A stretch of 64,000 bases of DNA from Rhizobium rhododendri. GTDB taxonomy: Bacteria > Pseudomonadota > Alphaproteobacteria > Rhizobiales > Rhizobiaceae. The stretch lies in assembly GCF_007000325.2 (NCBI RefSeq), contig NZ_CP117268.1:186001-250000 (forward strand), given 5' to 3'. Shown here one piece after another: positions 43,554 to 51,891 of the stretch. The position numbers and the translations under genes were made by a program. The notes under the pieces are model-generated. The model searched no databases, was not told the DNA's origin, and was given only the letters and a program-made list of their open reading frames with translations. Within the stretch, counting starts at the first letter, position 1. Each line of letters opens with the position of its first letter.

Positions 43554-44318
43554 TCAAAGGCAAGTGGTGATGCCGCCATCGACATAGAGCGTGTGGCCGT
43601 TGACGAAGGAAGAGCTTTTGCCGGACAGGAACACGGCAGCGCCGATCAGTTCCTCGACATCGCCCCAGCGTCCGGCCGGCGTGCGCTTTTCGAGCCACGA
43701 TGTGAACTCCGGATTGTCGACCAGCGCCTGGTTCAGCGGTGTCTTGAAGTAGCCGGGGGCAATGGCGTTGATCTGCAGGCCGTGCTTTGCCCAGTCGGCG
43801 CACATCCCTCTCGTCAGGTTGCGCACGGCGCCCTTGGTTGCGGTGTAGGGCGCGATACCGGGCCTTGCCAGCTCGCTCTGGACCGAAGCGATGTTGATGA
43901 TCTTGCCCTCTTTGCGCGCGATCATGCCCTTGGCGACCGCCTGGCCCACGTAGAAGACGCTGGAAATGTTTGTTGCCAGCAAAAGCTCCCACTTGTCGGC
44001 CGGAAACTCTTCCAGTGGCGAGCGAAACTGCATCCCGGCGTTGTTGATGAGGATGTCGATGGCGCCGATGCCAGCCTCGATTTCCGCAACGCCCTGATCC
44101 GTCGCATCCTTTTTGGTGACGTCGAAGACGGATGCATGGGCAACAAAGCCCTTTGCCCTCAGAGTTTCGACGGCGGCAGCCACTGCCGATGAAGTCCGGC
44201 CGTTGATCACCACCTCCGCGCCATAGCTCGCGAGGCCCTCGGCCAGGGCGTATCCGATGCCTTGGCTGGACCCGGTAATCAGCGCGCGCCGGCCGGTCAG
44301 ATCGAACAGGTTCCTCAT
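43554..44318 (-). CDS. idnO: SDR oxidoreductase, gluconate 5-dehydrogenase-like
   Basis: Short-chain dehydrogenase of 254 residues. It begins MRNLFDLTGRRALITGSSQGIG and has NNAG near 92-95 and catalytic S145, Y158, K162 (YTATK). The C-terminus ends VDGGITTCL. These fit gluconate 5-dehydrogenase (IdnO), which interconverts 5-keto-D-gluconate and D-gluconate. An L-idonate 5-dehydrogenase gene lies 1.1 kb away, making the assignment reasonable, but related ketogluconate or rhamnonate SDRs cannot be excluded. Start at 44318 is set by AAGGAGA. It shares an operator with the divergent 2-hydroxyacid dehydrogenase. Confidence 0.82.
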   Translation of the reverse strand: MRNLFDLTGRRALITGSSQGIGYALAEGLASYGAEVVINGRTSSAVAAAVETLRAKGFVAHASVFDVTKKDATDQGVAEIEAGIGAIDILINNAGMQFRSPLEEFPADKWELLLATNISSVFYVGQAVAKGMIARKEGKIINIASVQSELARPGIAPYTATKGAVRNLTRGMCADWAKHGLQINAIAPGYFKTPLNQALVDNPEFTSWLEKRTPAGRWGDVEELIGAAVFLSGKSSSFVNGHTLYVDGGITTCL

Positions 44319-44404
44319 CTCGTCTCCTTCAATTCTTGCGGTCATCTGGAAATGTTTAGCATCGACAGGGCAGAAATCATCCCTTGACATGACCAACCGA
44401 ACTA

Positions 44405-44422
44405 TATGTTATCGATAACATA
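44405..44422. promoter_or_regulatory. LacI-type operator between divergent dehydrogenase genes
   Basis: TATGTTATCGATAACATA is a perfect 18-base palindrome. Its core is identical to the copy upstream of the RbsABC-like operon. It sits between the SDR start (44318) and the 2-hydroxyacid dehydrogenase start (44452), so one repressor can control both directions. Confidence 0.87.
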
Positions 44423-44451
44423 ATCAATCGACAATTCACGGGAGACAAGAC

Positions 44452-45393
44452 ATGCCGAAGGCAGATATCCTGATGACCGGCGTGTATCCGGATTGGGACA
44501 TGACGGCGCTGGAGGAAAATTATGTCGTCCATCGGCTGTGGGAGGCCGAAGACAGGCAGGCCCTGCTGAAGGCTGTCGGCAAGGACATTCGTGCCATCGC
44601 CACCAAGGGCGAGCTTGGCGCCTCCGCCGAACTCATGGCGGCGTTGCCGAACCTCGAGATCGTGTCGTGCTACGGCGTCGGCACCGACGCCATCGATCTT
44701 TCCTATGCCCGCGACCGCGGCATTCGCGTCACCAATACGCCCGATGTTCTCACCGATGACGTCGCCGATATTGCCATTGGATTGCTGCTGGCCGCAGCCA
44801 GGCGCATCGCGCAAGCAGATGTGTTCGTGCGCGCCGGAGACTGGCGCAACGGCGCGATGCCTTTGGTGACGCGGGTGTCGGGCAAGAAGCTCGGTCTCGT
44901 CGGCATGGGGCGCATCGGCCAGGCCATCGCCCGGCGCGGCGCGGCCTTCGGCTGCGATATCGCATACTTTTCCCGCAACCAACGCCCGGACGTTGCCTTC
45001 GCGTTCGAACCGGACCTGATCGCGCTGGCGAAATGGGCCGATTTCCTGGTGGTCATCGTTCCCGGTGGGGAGGCTACCCGAAATCTGGTCGATGGCGCGG
45101 TGCTGGCAGCCCTCGGAGCTCAAGGGATACTTGTTAATGTCTCAAGGGGTTCCACCGTCGATGAGGCGGCCTTGATTGCTGCCTTGCAGGAAAAAACCAT
45201 CCAGGCCGCGGGCCTCGATGTGTTCTGGAACGAGCCCAACATCGACGCGCGTTTCATGACGCTCGACAATATCGTCCTGCATCCGCATCATGGGTCCGGG
45301 ACGGTGGAAACGCGGCAGGCGATGGGCCAACTCGTTCGCGACAATCTCGCGGCGCATTTCTCCGGCGCAACACTGCTCACCCCGGTTGTTTGA
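44452..45393 (+). CDS. D-isomer-specific 2-hydroxyacid dehydrogenase
   Basis: Dehydrogenase of 313 residues of the glyoxylate/hydroxypyruvate reductase type. The NAD(P) site reads LVGMGRIGQAIA. The catalytic Arg is in NVSRGSTVDE, the Glu in WNEPN, and the His in HPHHGSGT. GGAGA lies upstream of the ATG. It leads a two-gene unit with idnD and lies next to the operator. Likely substrates are 2-ketogluconate, hydroxypyruvate or a related keto acid; the family does not allow a firm choice. Confidence 0.88.
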   Translation: MPKADILMTGVYPDWDMTALEENYVVHRLWEAEDRQALLKAVGKDIRAIATKGELGASAELMAALPNLEIVSCYGVGTDAIDLSYARDRGIRVTNTPDVLTDDVADIAIGLLLAAARRIAQADVFVRAGDWRNGAMPLVTRVSGKKLGLVGMGRIGQAIARRGAAFGCDIAYFSRNQRPDVAFAFEPDLIALAKWADFLVVIVPGGEATRNLVDGAVLAALGAQGILVNVSRGSTVDEAALIAALQEKTIQAAGLDVFWNEPNIDARFMTLDNIVLHPHHGSGTVETRQAMGQLVRDNLAAHFSGATLLTPVV

Positions 45394-45421
45394 GGCCTAC
45401 TCCATTGTTTGAGGTAAGACG

Positions 45422-46453
45422 ATGAAAGCACTTGTCATTCACGCCGCCAAGGATCTTCGGATCGAGGAAGTACAGGCGGGATTGCCGGGGCCGGGACAGG
45501 TGGGCATTGCCATTCAGGCCGGCGGCATCTGTGGTTCCGACCTGCACTATTACAATCACGGTGGCTTCGGCACCGTGCGGCTGCGCGAACCGATGATCCT
45601 CGGGCATGAGATTGCCGGCACCATCAACGCCATCGGCGAAGGAGTGACTGGCCTCTCTGTCGGCGACCGCGTCGCCGTTTCGCCCAGCAGACCTTGCAAT
45701 CATTGCCGGTATTGCCTCAAGGGGCAGCAGAACCAATGCCTCAACATGCAGTTCTACGGCAGCGCGATGCCGATGCCGCATATCCAGGGCGGCTTTCGCC
45801 AGCAACTGGTGGCGGAAGGCTGGCAGTGCCACAAGGTCAAGGACGGCGTTTCCATCGAGGAAGCGGCCTTCGCCGAACCGTTCGCGGTCGTCCTGCATGC
45901 GGTCAACCGCGCAGGCTCGCTGCTCGGCAAGCGGGTGCTGGTGACCGGCTGCGGACCGATCGGCGCGCTCGCAATCATTGCGGCACGGGCACACGGCGCC
46001 CGCGAAATCGTCGTCACCGATGTCGTCGACAATGTTCTCAATCTGGCGCGGACCATCGGTGCTGACCGGACGATCAATGTCGCTTCCAACCCGCAAGATC
46101 TGTCCGCCTATGGTGCCGACAAGGGTTATTTCGATGTGATGTTCGAAGCGTCCGGCAATGAACGGGCGGTCAGGGCGGGGCTGGAGGCGTTGGCGCCGCG
46201 CGCCGTGCTGGTTCAGCTCGGCCTCGGCGGCGACATCTCGCTGCCACAGAACATGATCGTCGCCAAGGAAATCGAGATACGCGGGACCTTCCGGTTCCAC
46301 GAGGAGTTCGCTCTGGCGGTCGATCTGATCAACAGCGGGCGCGTCGATCTGAAGCCGCTGCTGACGGCGGTTTTCCCGATCGAGGATGCGGTGGCAGCCT
46401 TCGAGGCGGCGAACGATCGAAGCAAGGCCATGAAGGTGCAGATCGCCTTCTAG
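45422..46453 (+). CDS. idnD: L-idonate 5-dehydrogenase
   Basis: Zinc-dependent medium-chain dehydrogenase of 343 residues. It oxidises L-idonate to 5-keto-D-gluconate in characterised relatives. Catalytic zinc ligands are C37 and H62-E63; the structural zinc lobe is C92, C95, C98 and C106. The NAD region is TGCGPIGALAI. The N-terminal GSDLHYYNHGGFG and the PMPHIQGGFRQ stretch are IdnD-like. It follows the 2-hydroxyacid dehydrogenase by 28 bases and faces a LacI regulator. Other polyol dehydrogenases share the fold, so the substrate is a family-based call. Confidence 0.85.
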   Translation: MKALVIHAAKDLRIEEVQAGLPGPGQVGIAIQAGGICGSDLHYYNHGGFGTVRLREPMILGHEIAGTINAIGEGVTGLSVGDRVAVSPSRPCNHCRYCLKGQQNQCLNMQFYGSAMPMPHIQGGFRQQLVAEGWQCHKVKDGVSIEEAAFAEPFAVVLHAVNRAGSLLGKRVLVTGCGPIGALAIIAARAHGAREIVVTDVVDNVLNLARTIGADRTINVASNPQDLSAYGADKGYFDVMFEASGNERAVRAGLEALAPRAVLVQLGLGGDISLPQNMIVAKEIEIRGTFRFHEEFALAVDLINSGRVDLKPLLTAVFPIEDAVAAFEAANDRSKAMKVQIAF

Positions 46454-46460
46454 ATTTGCC

Positions 46461-47510
46461 TCAGGCGCTTTCGCGCAACACGACGCGGCAGCTGGTGAGA
46501 GTGATCTCGTCGCCCTTCGGCTCTCCGCCCTGGATGGCTTCGAGCAGCTTTGCCGCCGCCTGGCTGCCGATGCCATAGCAATCGGCATTGATCGTTGTGA
46601 TGCGCGGGTGGCAGATCGACGAGATCTCGTAGTCACCGAAGCCGGCGATGGCAATGTCTTCCGGTACGCGCATGCCGCGGCGCTGGCATTCCATCATCGC
46701 ACCGAAGGCCGACAGGTCGGAAACGCACAGTACGACTTCCGTGTCGGGCCAGCTTTCGAGCATGCTGACGATGGCCTGCGCGCCCTGCTGCATGGTGATC
46801 GGCGGGACGCCGAAGGAGATGACGCGGCCAGGTCCTAGCCCGAGTTCCTCGACCGTCTTCAGGAATCCGCTGCGCCGCTGGCTGCCGCGCGTGTCGCGCG
46901 CCGTGGTGCCGCCGATATAGCCGAACTTGCGGTAACCCTTGTCGGCGAGCGCGCGCACAAGCATCGACATGGCCTCGCCATTCGAGAAACCGACGACATG
47001 GCCGAGCGGCTTCTCCGGGATTTCCCAGGTCTCGACAACCGGGATATTGGCATTTTCCAGCATGCGCCTCGCGCGCATCGTGTGCGATCCACCGGTCAGG
47101 ATGATGCCTTCCGGGCGCCGGCGCAGCATCGCCTCGATAAGCTTTTCTTCCTTGTCCGCCGCGTAGTCGGTGTAGCCGAGAAGCAGCTGCAGGCCGGTAT
47201 TTTCGAGCGCGTCGGTGATGCCCCGCGCGGTGTCGGAAAAGTTGGAATTGTTGATCGATGGCACCAGCGCCGCAATGAAGCCGGTGCGCCGGGACGACAG
47301 GCTGCCGGCCGACTGGTCAAGCACGTAGCCGAGTGCATCGACGGCATCCATGATCCGCTTGCGCGTTTCCTCCGAGACGCTGGCATCCTGCCGAAAAGCC
47401 CGCGAGACTGTCATCGCGGATACGCCGACATATTTGGCGACCTCGGCCATCGTCAGCTTCTGGATGTCTCGCGGCGCGCCGTTCGGCCTGCCCCCGGCTG
47501 GTTTTTTCAC
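46461..47510 (-). CDS. LacI family transcriptional regulator (IdnR/GntR-like)
   Basis: Repressor of about 349 residues. The helix-turn-helix is near residues 18-40 (LTMAEVAKYVGVSAMTVSRAF), then a hinge and a periplasmic-binding-protein-like effector domain (IAGFGDYEISSICHPRITTI). I take the GTG at 47510 as the start (KKPAGGRPNG), with GGGGA upstream; a longer frame to 47588 overlaps a possible operator. It is convergent with idnD. Perfect TGTTATCGATAACA palindromes lie at neighbouring promoters and resemble gluconate/idonate repressor sites, so this is probably their regulator. A degenerate copy upstream of its own gene suggests autoregulation. Confidence 0.87.
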   Translation of the reverse strand: MKKPAGGRPNGAPRDIQKLTMAEVAKYVGVSAMTVSRAFRQDASVSEETRKRIMDAVDALGYVLDQSAGSLSSRRTGFIAALVPSINNSNFSDTARGITDALENTGLQLLLGYTDYAADKEEKLIEAMLRRRPEGIILTGGSHTMRARRMLENANIPVVETWEIPEKPLGHVVGFSNGEAMSMLVRALADKGYRKFGYIGGTTARDTRGSQRRSGFLKTVEELGLGPGRVISFGVPPITMQQGAQAIVSMLESWPDTEVVLCVSDLSAFGAMMECQRRGMRVPEDIAIAGFGDYEISSICHPRITTINADCYGIGSQAAAKLLEAIQGGEPKGDEITLTSCRVVLRESA

Positions 47511-47573
47511 TGTGTCCCCATACGTATCGGTTGCCCCAAACACCGCGCGGCTTCGAGCAAGGTTCAACAATAA

Positions 47574-47587
47574 AGTTATCGCTACCA
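47574..47587. promoter_or_regulatory. Possible degenerate LacI operator upstream of its own gene
   Basis: AGTTATCGCTACCA matches 11 of 14 positions of TGTTATCGATAACA and lies 64 bases upstream of the assumed GTG start. Weak on its own; supported only by position. Confidence 0.35.
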
Positions 47588-47720
47588 TCGCACAATCGCA
47601 AAGTTGCGCACTCTCGCGCTGCGCGCATTGCCAAAAGGGCTATCTCTGAGGGTCTTGTGTTATCTGTCTCAAACTAATTTGACGCCAACAACGTCAGGGT
47701 CTTGGCTGAACGGGAGAAAA

Positions 47721-47734
47721 TGATATCGATAACC
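47721..47734. promoter_or_regulatory. Probable LacI operator upstream of the SMP-30 gene
   Basis: TGATATCGATAACC matches 12 of 14 positions of the TGTTATCGATAACA palindrome. It lies 22 bases upstream of the SMP-30 start, inside the probable promoter, so the lactonase gene is likely in the same regulon. Confidence 0.6.
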
Positions 47735-47755
47735 GAAATGCAGATGGAGTTGACG

Positions 47756-48679
47756 ATGTTTGGTGAAATCGAAGGCAGCGGCTTTGAAGTTATCGATCCT
47801 CAATTCGAGGCCTGCTTTGTCGGCCATGCGCGGGTCGAGCGGCTCTGGACAGGAGGCCGCTGGCTGGAGGGGCCTGCCTGGTTTGCCCCCGGACGTTACC
47901 TGGTGTTCTCCGACATTCCGAACAATCGGATGATGCGCTACGATGAAGCCAGCGGTCAGACCTCCGTATTTCGGTCGCCATCGAACAATTCCAACGGCAA
48001 TACCGTCGACAACGAAGGTCGGCTCGTGACCTGCGAGCATCTGACGCGACGGGTCACCCGGACGGATTTCGACGGCAAGATTACTGTCATCGCCGATCAG
48101 GTCGACGGCAAGCGTCTGAATTCTCCGAACGATGTGACCGTGAAGTCGGATGGCACGATCTGGTTCACCGATCCGACCTACGGCATCCTGACCGATTACG
48201 AAGGTGATTATGGCGAGGAGGAGATCGGCGGTTGCCATGTCTATTGCCATGATCCGCAGACCGGAACGCGTCGTGTCGCCGCCGATTTCGTCAAGCCGAA
48301 CGGGCTGGCATTCTCGCCGGACGAATCCATTCTCTACGTTTCCGACACCGGCGTTTCGCATCTCAGCGGCGGACCGCGTCATATCCGTAAACTTGCCGTA
48401 TCCGCCGATGGCAGGCTCGAAAATATCGGCGTCTTTGCAGAGTGCACGTCAGGTCTGTTCGACGGCTTCAGGGTCGATCGCAGGGGCCGTATCTGGGCCA
48501 GTGCGAGTGACGGCGTTCACGTCTACGATTCCGACGGCAACCTGATCGGCAAGGTCCGGATCCCCGAAGGCGTGTCCAACCTCACCTTCGGCGGTCCGAA
48601 AGGCAATCGGCTGTTCATCACCGGAACAACATCGCTATACGCGGTCTACGTGACGGCGAACGGAGTGAAACTGGGCTGA
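47756..48679 (+). CDS. SMP-30/gluconolactonase family protein
   Basis: Calcium- or zinc-dependent beta-propeller hydrolase of 307 residues. In this family it opens aldonolactones such as gluconolactone. Markers are the metal Glu in RWLEGPAWF, the metal Asn in RLNSPNDVTVKSDGTIWFTDPTYG, and SPDESILYVSDT. The ATG at 47756 has GGAG seven bases upstream and gives the usual MFGEIEGSGFEV start; an open frame from 47702 would run through the operator. It fits the sugar-acid regulon as the step making free acid from lactone. Confidence 0.88.
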   Translation: MFGEIEGSGFEVIDPQFEACFVGHARVERLWTGGRWLEGPAWFAPGRYLVFSDIPNNRMMRYDEASGQTSVFRSPSNNSNGNTVDNEGRLVTCEHLTRRVTRTDFDGKITVIADQVDGKRLNSPNDVTVKSDGTIWFTDPTYGILTDYEGDYGEEEIGGCHVYCHDPQTGTRRVAADFVKPNGLAFSPDESILYVSDTGVSHLSGGPRHIRKLAVSADGRLENIGVFAECTSGLFDGFRVDRRGRIWASASDGVHVYDSDGNLIGKVRIPEGVSNLTFGGPKGNRLFITGTTSLYAVYVTANGVKLG

Positions 48680-48696
48680 CGCAAGGCCTGCCATCG

Positions 48697-49209
48697 TCAG
48701 GCGCCGAGATGGTGGTAGGCACGCTTGTAGTAGACCAGCGCCTTTTCCGCAGCGCTTTCGCGGATAGCCTTTACCGAGCAGAACAGCACCCGGTGGGTGC
48801 CGACATCGACCATGTCGGTGAGCACGCATTCGAACGATACCATGGCATCCTCCAGCACCGGAGCGCCCGTAACCCCATAGTGCCAGTTGGCTGCGGCAAA
48901 GCGCTGTTCGACGGGGGTCTTGCCGCCAAACAGGCCTGAAAGCCCTTCGTGCCCGGCGGTCAGGACATTGACGCAGAGCGCCTTGTTGCCCATGACCGCA
49001 TTGAATACCGACGCCGTCCGGTTGAGACAGATGAGCAAGGTGGCGGGGCTGTCGGTGACGCTGCAGACAGCGGTCGCTGCAAAGCCTGCCTTGCCGGCCG
49101 GACCATCCGTCGTGATGATGTTCACGGCCGCGCCCATCTTCGCCATTGCGTCGCGAAAGACCTGCGGGCTTACGTCTTCAATGGTTTCGATCTGGGTCGT
49201 GGCGTCCAT
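48697..49209 (-). CDS. rutF: Flavin reductase, RutF-like
   Basis: NAD(P)H:FMN reductase of 170 residues with the split-barrel flavin-reductase fold. The run [19 protein letters not shown], then [18 protein letters not shown] and [13 protein letters not shown], is characteristic of RutF. RutF supplies reduced FMN to the pyrimidine monooxygenase RutA. A RutA-like gene lies 8 kb away under a shared operator, so the two are likely partners. It is the last gene of the leftward importer-amidase operon, an unusual place since rut genes are normally one operon. Confidence 0.88.
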   Translation of the reverse strand: MDATTQIETIEDVSPQVFRDAMAKMGAAVNIITTDGPAGKAGFAATAVCSVTDSPATLLICLNRTASVFNAVMGNKALCVNVLTAGHEGLSGLFGGKTPVEQRFAAANWHYGVTGAPVLEDAMVSFECVLTDMVDVGTHRVLFCSVKAIRESAAEKALVYYKRAYHHLGA

Positions 49210-49262
49210 CGGTATGATCCTTCATGGGGTGTCCGCCCGTTCCGGCGGGTTGCATGTTTTGC

Positions 49263-50681
49263 TCAGGCGGCCGGCCGCGCAAGCGATGGGTCGGTGAAGG
49301 CCGTCAGGCCAACTGCTCGTTCGAGCCTCAGGGCGACGCTGGCGGCCAGATCCTCGCGCCATGGACGCGCGACGATCTGCAGCGCAATGGGTAGCCCGCC
49401 AGCGGACATCGAAACCGGCACGGTGACCACCGGCAGGCCGAGATAGCTGAACGGTCTCGTGAACGCGGTCATCGCGCTGACGACAGCGTTCATCGTCGGG
49501 CTCGTCCCGACGTCAACCTCGCTGGACAGCGGTGGAATGAACGGCATTGTCGGCGCAATCAGGACATCGATGCCGGCAAAGGTTGTCTCGAGAAACTCTC
49601 TCAGCATCACCGACCTCATCTGCAGGGCACGCAGATAGATCGGCGCCGGGATCGCCAGCGACTGCGAAAGTCGCATGCGGATCTGCGGGCCGTAATCTTC
49701 CGGACGCTCGCGCATCCAGTCGAAATGCACCGTACCCGCTTCTGCCATGGCCACTGCATTGGCGAGTTCAGCGATGGCGGAGAGATCGGGCAGGGGTGCA
49801 GCAGCGATGCCGGCTACATCTGGCGACAAAGCCCTGATTGCCGTCTCCATCCCGCCTGCAACGTCGCTTTCCAGTCCGTCGGCAAACGGACCGCCGGCAA
49901 TTCCGATCCGCAGCGATGACAGGTCGGAAAGCAGCGCACCGGGCTTGTCTGCATCCATGCAGGTCGTGTCGTGTCCGTCCGGGCCGGCGATCAGCTGCAA
50001 CAGCAGGTAGGCGTCTGCGACGGAGCGCGCCAGAGGGCCGACGCAATCCTGCGAGAATGACAGCGGCATCGCCCCATGACGGCTGACGCGTCCCTGTGTC
50101 GGCTTGATCCCGACCGTGCCACAACAGGCGGCCGGCAGACGGATGGAGCCGCCCGTGTCTGAGCCGAGAGCCGCCAGCACCACCCCGCCGCCAACGGCAG
50201 ATCCGGACCCGGAGGAAGAGCCGCCGGTGATCCGCGCAGCATCGATCGGGTTCAGCGCCCTGCCGTGGTGAAAATTGTGCCCCGTCGGTCCCATGGCGAA
50301 TTCGCTCATGTTGAGCCGGCCGATGGAGAGCGCACCCGCTGCTTGCAGACGCTGCATGACTGTGGACGTCGAGGTCGCCACATGACCCTTGCGGATCTTC
50401 GAGCCGCAACCGGTCACGAAGCCGGCGCGGTCATACATATCCTTGTGGGCGAGTGGCACACCATGCAGCGGCCCTACCGTCCGGCCGGCGGCAAGCGCAA
50501 CATCGGCGGCACGGGCTGCCTCGAGCACGGGGCCTTCCTCGATCTCGATAAAGGCGTTCAGCCGCTCGTGGCTGGACTTTGCGCGGGCGAGTGCGGCGGT
50601 TGTCATCTCGACGGAAGTAATCCGGCCGGCGAGGATCGCCTCCGCAGCCTCCTTGAGCGTGGTCGGGTTATCGAGGCTCAT
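49263..50681 (-). CDS. Amidase-signature family hydrolase (AtzE/GatA-like)
   Basis: Hydrolase of 472 residues cleaving an amide or carboxy-urea bond. The full Ser-Ser-Lys triad is visible: K80 (LAHKDMY), cis-Ser S155/S156 (GGSSSGSG) and nucleophile S179 (SDTGGSIR). Its start overlaps the stop of a 67-codon gene (ATGA). That layout recalls AtzE, whose activity needs the small partner AtzG, but the small protein here is not clearly AtzG. It sits in the operon of the RbsABC-like importer and rutF. Substrate unknown; one of three amidases in the locus. Confidence 0.87.
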   Translation of the reverse strand: MSLDNPTTLKEAAEAILAGRITSVEMTTAALARAKSSHERLNAFIEIEEGPVLEAARAADVALAAGRTVGPLHGVPLAHKDMYDRAGFVTGCGSKIRKGHVATSTSTVMQRLQAAGALSIGRLNMSEFAMGPTGHNFHHGRALNPIDAARITGGSSSGSGSAVGGGVVLAALGSDTGGSIRLPAACCGTVGIKPTQGRVSRHGAMPLSFSQDCVGPLARSVADAYLLLQLIAGPDGHDTTCMDADKPGALLSDLSSLRIGIAGGPFADGLESDVAGGMETAIRALSPDVAGIAAAPLPDLSAIAELANAVAMAEAGTVHFDWMRERPEDYGPQIRMRLSQSLAIPAPIYLRALQMRSVMLREFLETTFAGIDVLIAPTMPFIPPLSSEVDVGTSPTMNAVVSAMTAFTRPFSYLGLPVVTVPVSMSAGGLPIALQIVARPWREDLAASVALRLERAVGLTAFTDPSLARPAA

Positions 50682-50881
50682 CGTCCGGCCTCAACGCGCA
50701 AGACAGCTTCGAAATGGGCTGGTTCGGTGTTGAACAACGCGCCTGCCTTATCGGTAAGTGGCTTGGCGATGCTGGTCTTGTCGCGCATGGCTTCACCGGC
50801 CATGGCCACAAGCTCCGCCTCGTCGGCCGGGCGATCCCAATAGGTCTCGGCAAGGGCAGCCACGATCTTCATCAGGTCCAT
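50678..50881 (-). CDS. Small protein coupled to the amidase, unknown family
   Basis: A 67-residue protein starting MDLMKIVAALAETYWDRPADEAELV and ending in VLRVEAGR. It is predicted mostly helical, acidic in the first half, without signal peptide or cysteines. Its ATG shares one base with the permease stop, and its stop overlaps the amidase start by 4 bases, so it is translated in step with both. Size and position match the GatC-like partner AtzG of carboxybiuret hydrolase, yet I see no convincing sequence likeness. A much longer open frame reads through here from 51910, but only this segment is outside other genes. Confidence 0.68.
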   Translation of the reverse strand: MDLMKIVAALAETYWDRPADEAELVAMAGEAMRDKTSIAKPLTDKAGALFNTEPAHFEAVLRVEAGR

Positions 50882-51891
50882 CAGCTGAAATCCTGTGGCT
50901 GGCGATTGCGCACGAGCTGGCTGAGCGACACGGCGATGACCAGGGCGCCTCCGTAGAACAGGTTCTGCACATAGGCATCCGCCCCGAGCATGGTCAGGCC
51001 GGTGATGCCGGTCACGAGGAAATAAACGCTGATCACCGCGCCGAAGGCATTGAAGCGGCCGGGCGAGATTGTCGTTGCGCCGAGGAATGCTGCGGCGAAC
51101 GCCGGAAGCAGAAGGTTGAGGCCGGACAGCGGATCGGCTGATCCCGTCATGCCGGCATAGAGCATGCCGGCAAAGGCGGAGATCAGCCCGGAGAGCACGA
51201 AGGAGGTGGCGCGCACCCTGTCGACATTGATGCCGTTCAGCCGGGACACTTCGCGCCCGCGGCCGACGAACAGCAGCTTGCGGCCGGCAATGGTGAATTC
51301 CAGCGCGTACCAAAGGATGACGGCGAGGATCAGGGCATAGAAGAAGGCGAGGGGAATGCCGAACAGCCGGTTGATGATGACCCATTTGACCAGGCCCATG
51401 GAGACGCCTGATATCGTCTGCGAATTGCTGACCCAGAGGATCAGCCCGTTCACGAACGTACCGACACCGAGCGTGACGATCAGCGAATGGATGCGGAAAT
51501 AGAGGACGAAGAATGCATTGACCGCGCCGATGACGATACCGCTCACCAGCGCGATGACGATCACGGGGACGATCGGCCAGCCGAATTTGACGTTGAGCAC
51601 GGCGATCAGCATGGTGCTCATCGTCAGGGTCGAGGCCCCAGACAGGTCGAAATCGCCCGATGTCAGCGGAATGATGATGGCAAGCGTCAGCACCACGAGC
51701 ACGGCCTGTGAGCCGAACAGGGTGGAGAAGCTTCGCCAGCTCAGGAACGAATCCGGCATCAGCGTTCCGAAAATCACGATGAGCAGCAACCATGCGCCCA
51801 CAAGGGCGAAGCGCTCGCCCTCGGTTTTTATCGTGAAGCGGCTCCTTGCCGGCATCGAGGTCTTGGTCGTCGGCATATCCAGCGTCGTCAT
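50881..51891 (-). CDS. ABC transporter permease (RbsC-like)
   Basis: Inner-membrane permease of 336 residues with about nine to ten helices. The RLNGINVDRVRATSFVLSGLISAFAG motif of the RbsC/branched-type family is present. Its ATG overlaps the ATPase stop by 4 bases. With the ATPase and binding protein it forms a dedicated importer for whatever compound this locus degrades. RbsABC-type systems take sugars but also autoinducers and nucleoside-like molecules, so substrate class is open. Confidence 0.9.
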   Translation of the reverse strand: MTTLDMPTTKTSMPARSRFTIKTEGERFALVGAWLLLIVIFGTLMPDSFLSWRSFSTLFGSQAVLVVLTLAIIIPLTSGDFDLSGASTLTMSTMLIAVLNVKFGWPIVPVIVIALVSGIVIGAVNAFFVLYFRIHSLIVTLGVGTFVNGLILWVSNSQTISGVSMGLVKWVIINRLFGIPLAFFYALILAVILWYALEFTIAGRKLLFVGRGREVSRLNGINVDRVRATSFVLSGLISAFAGMLYAGMTGSADPLSGLNLLLPAFAAAFLGATTISPGRFNAFGAVISVYFLVTGITGLTMLGADAYVQNLFYGGALVIAVSLSQLVRNRQPQDFS

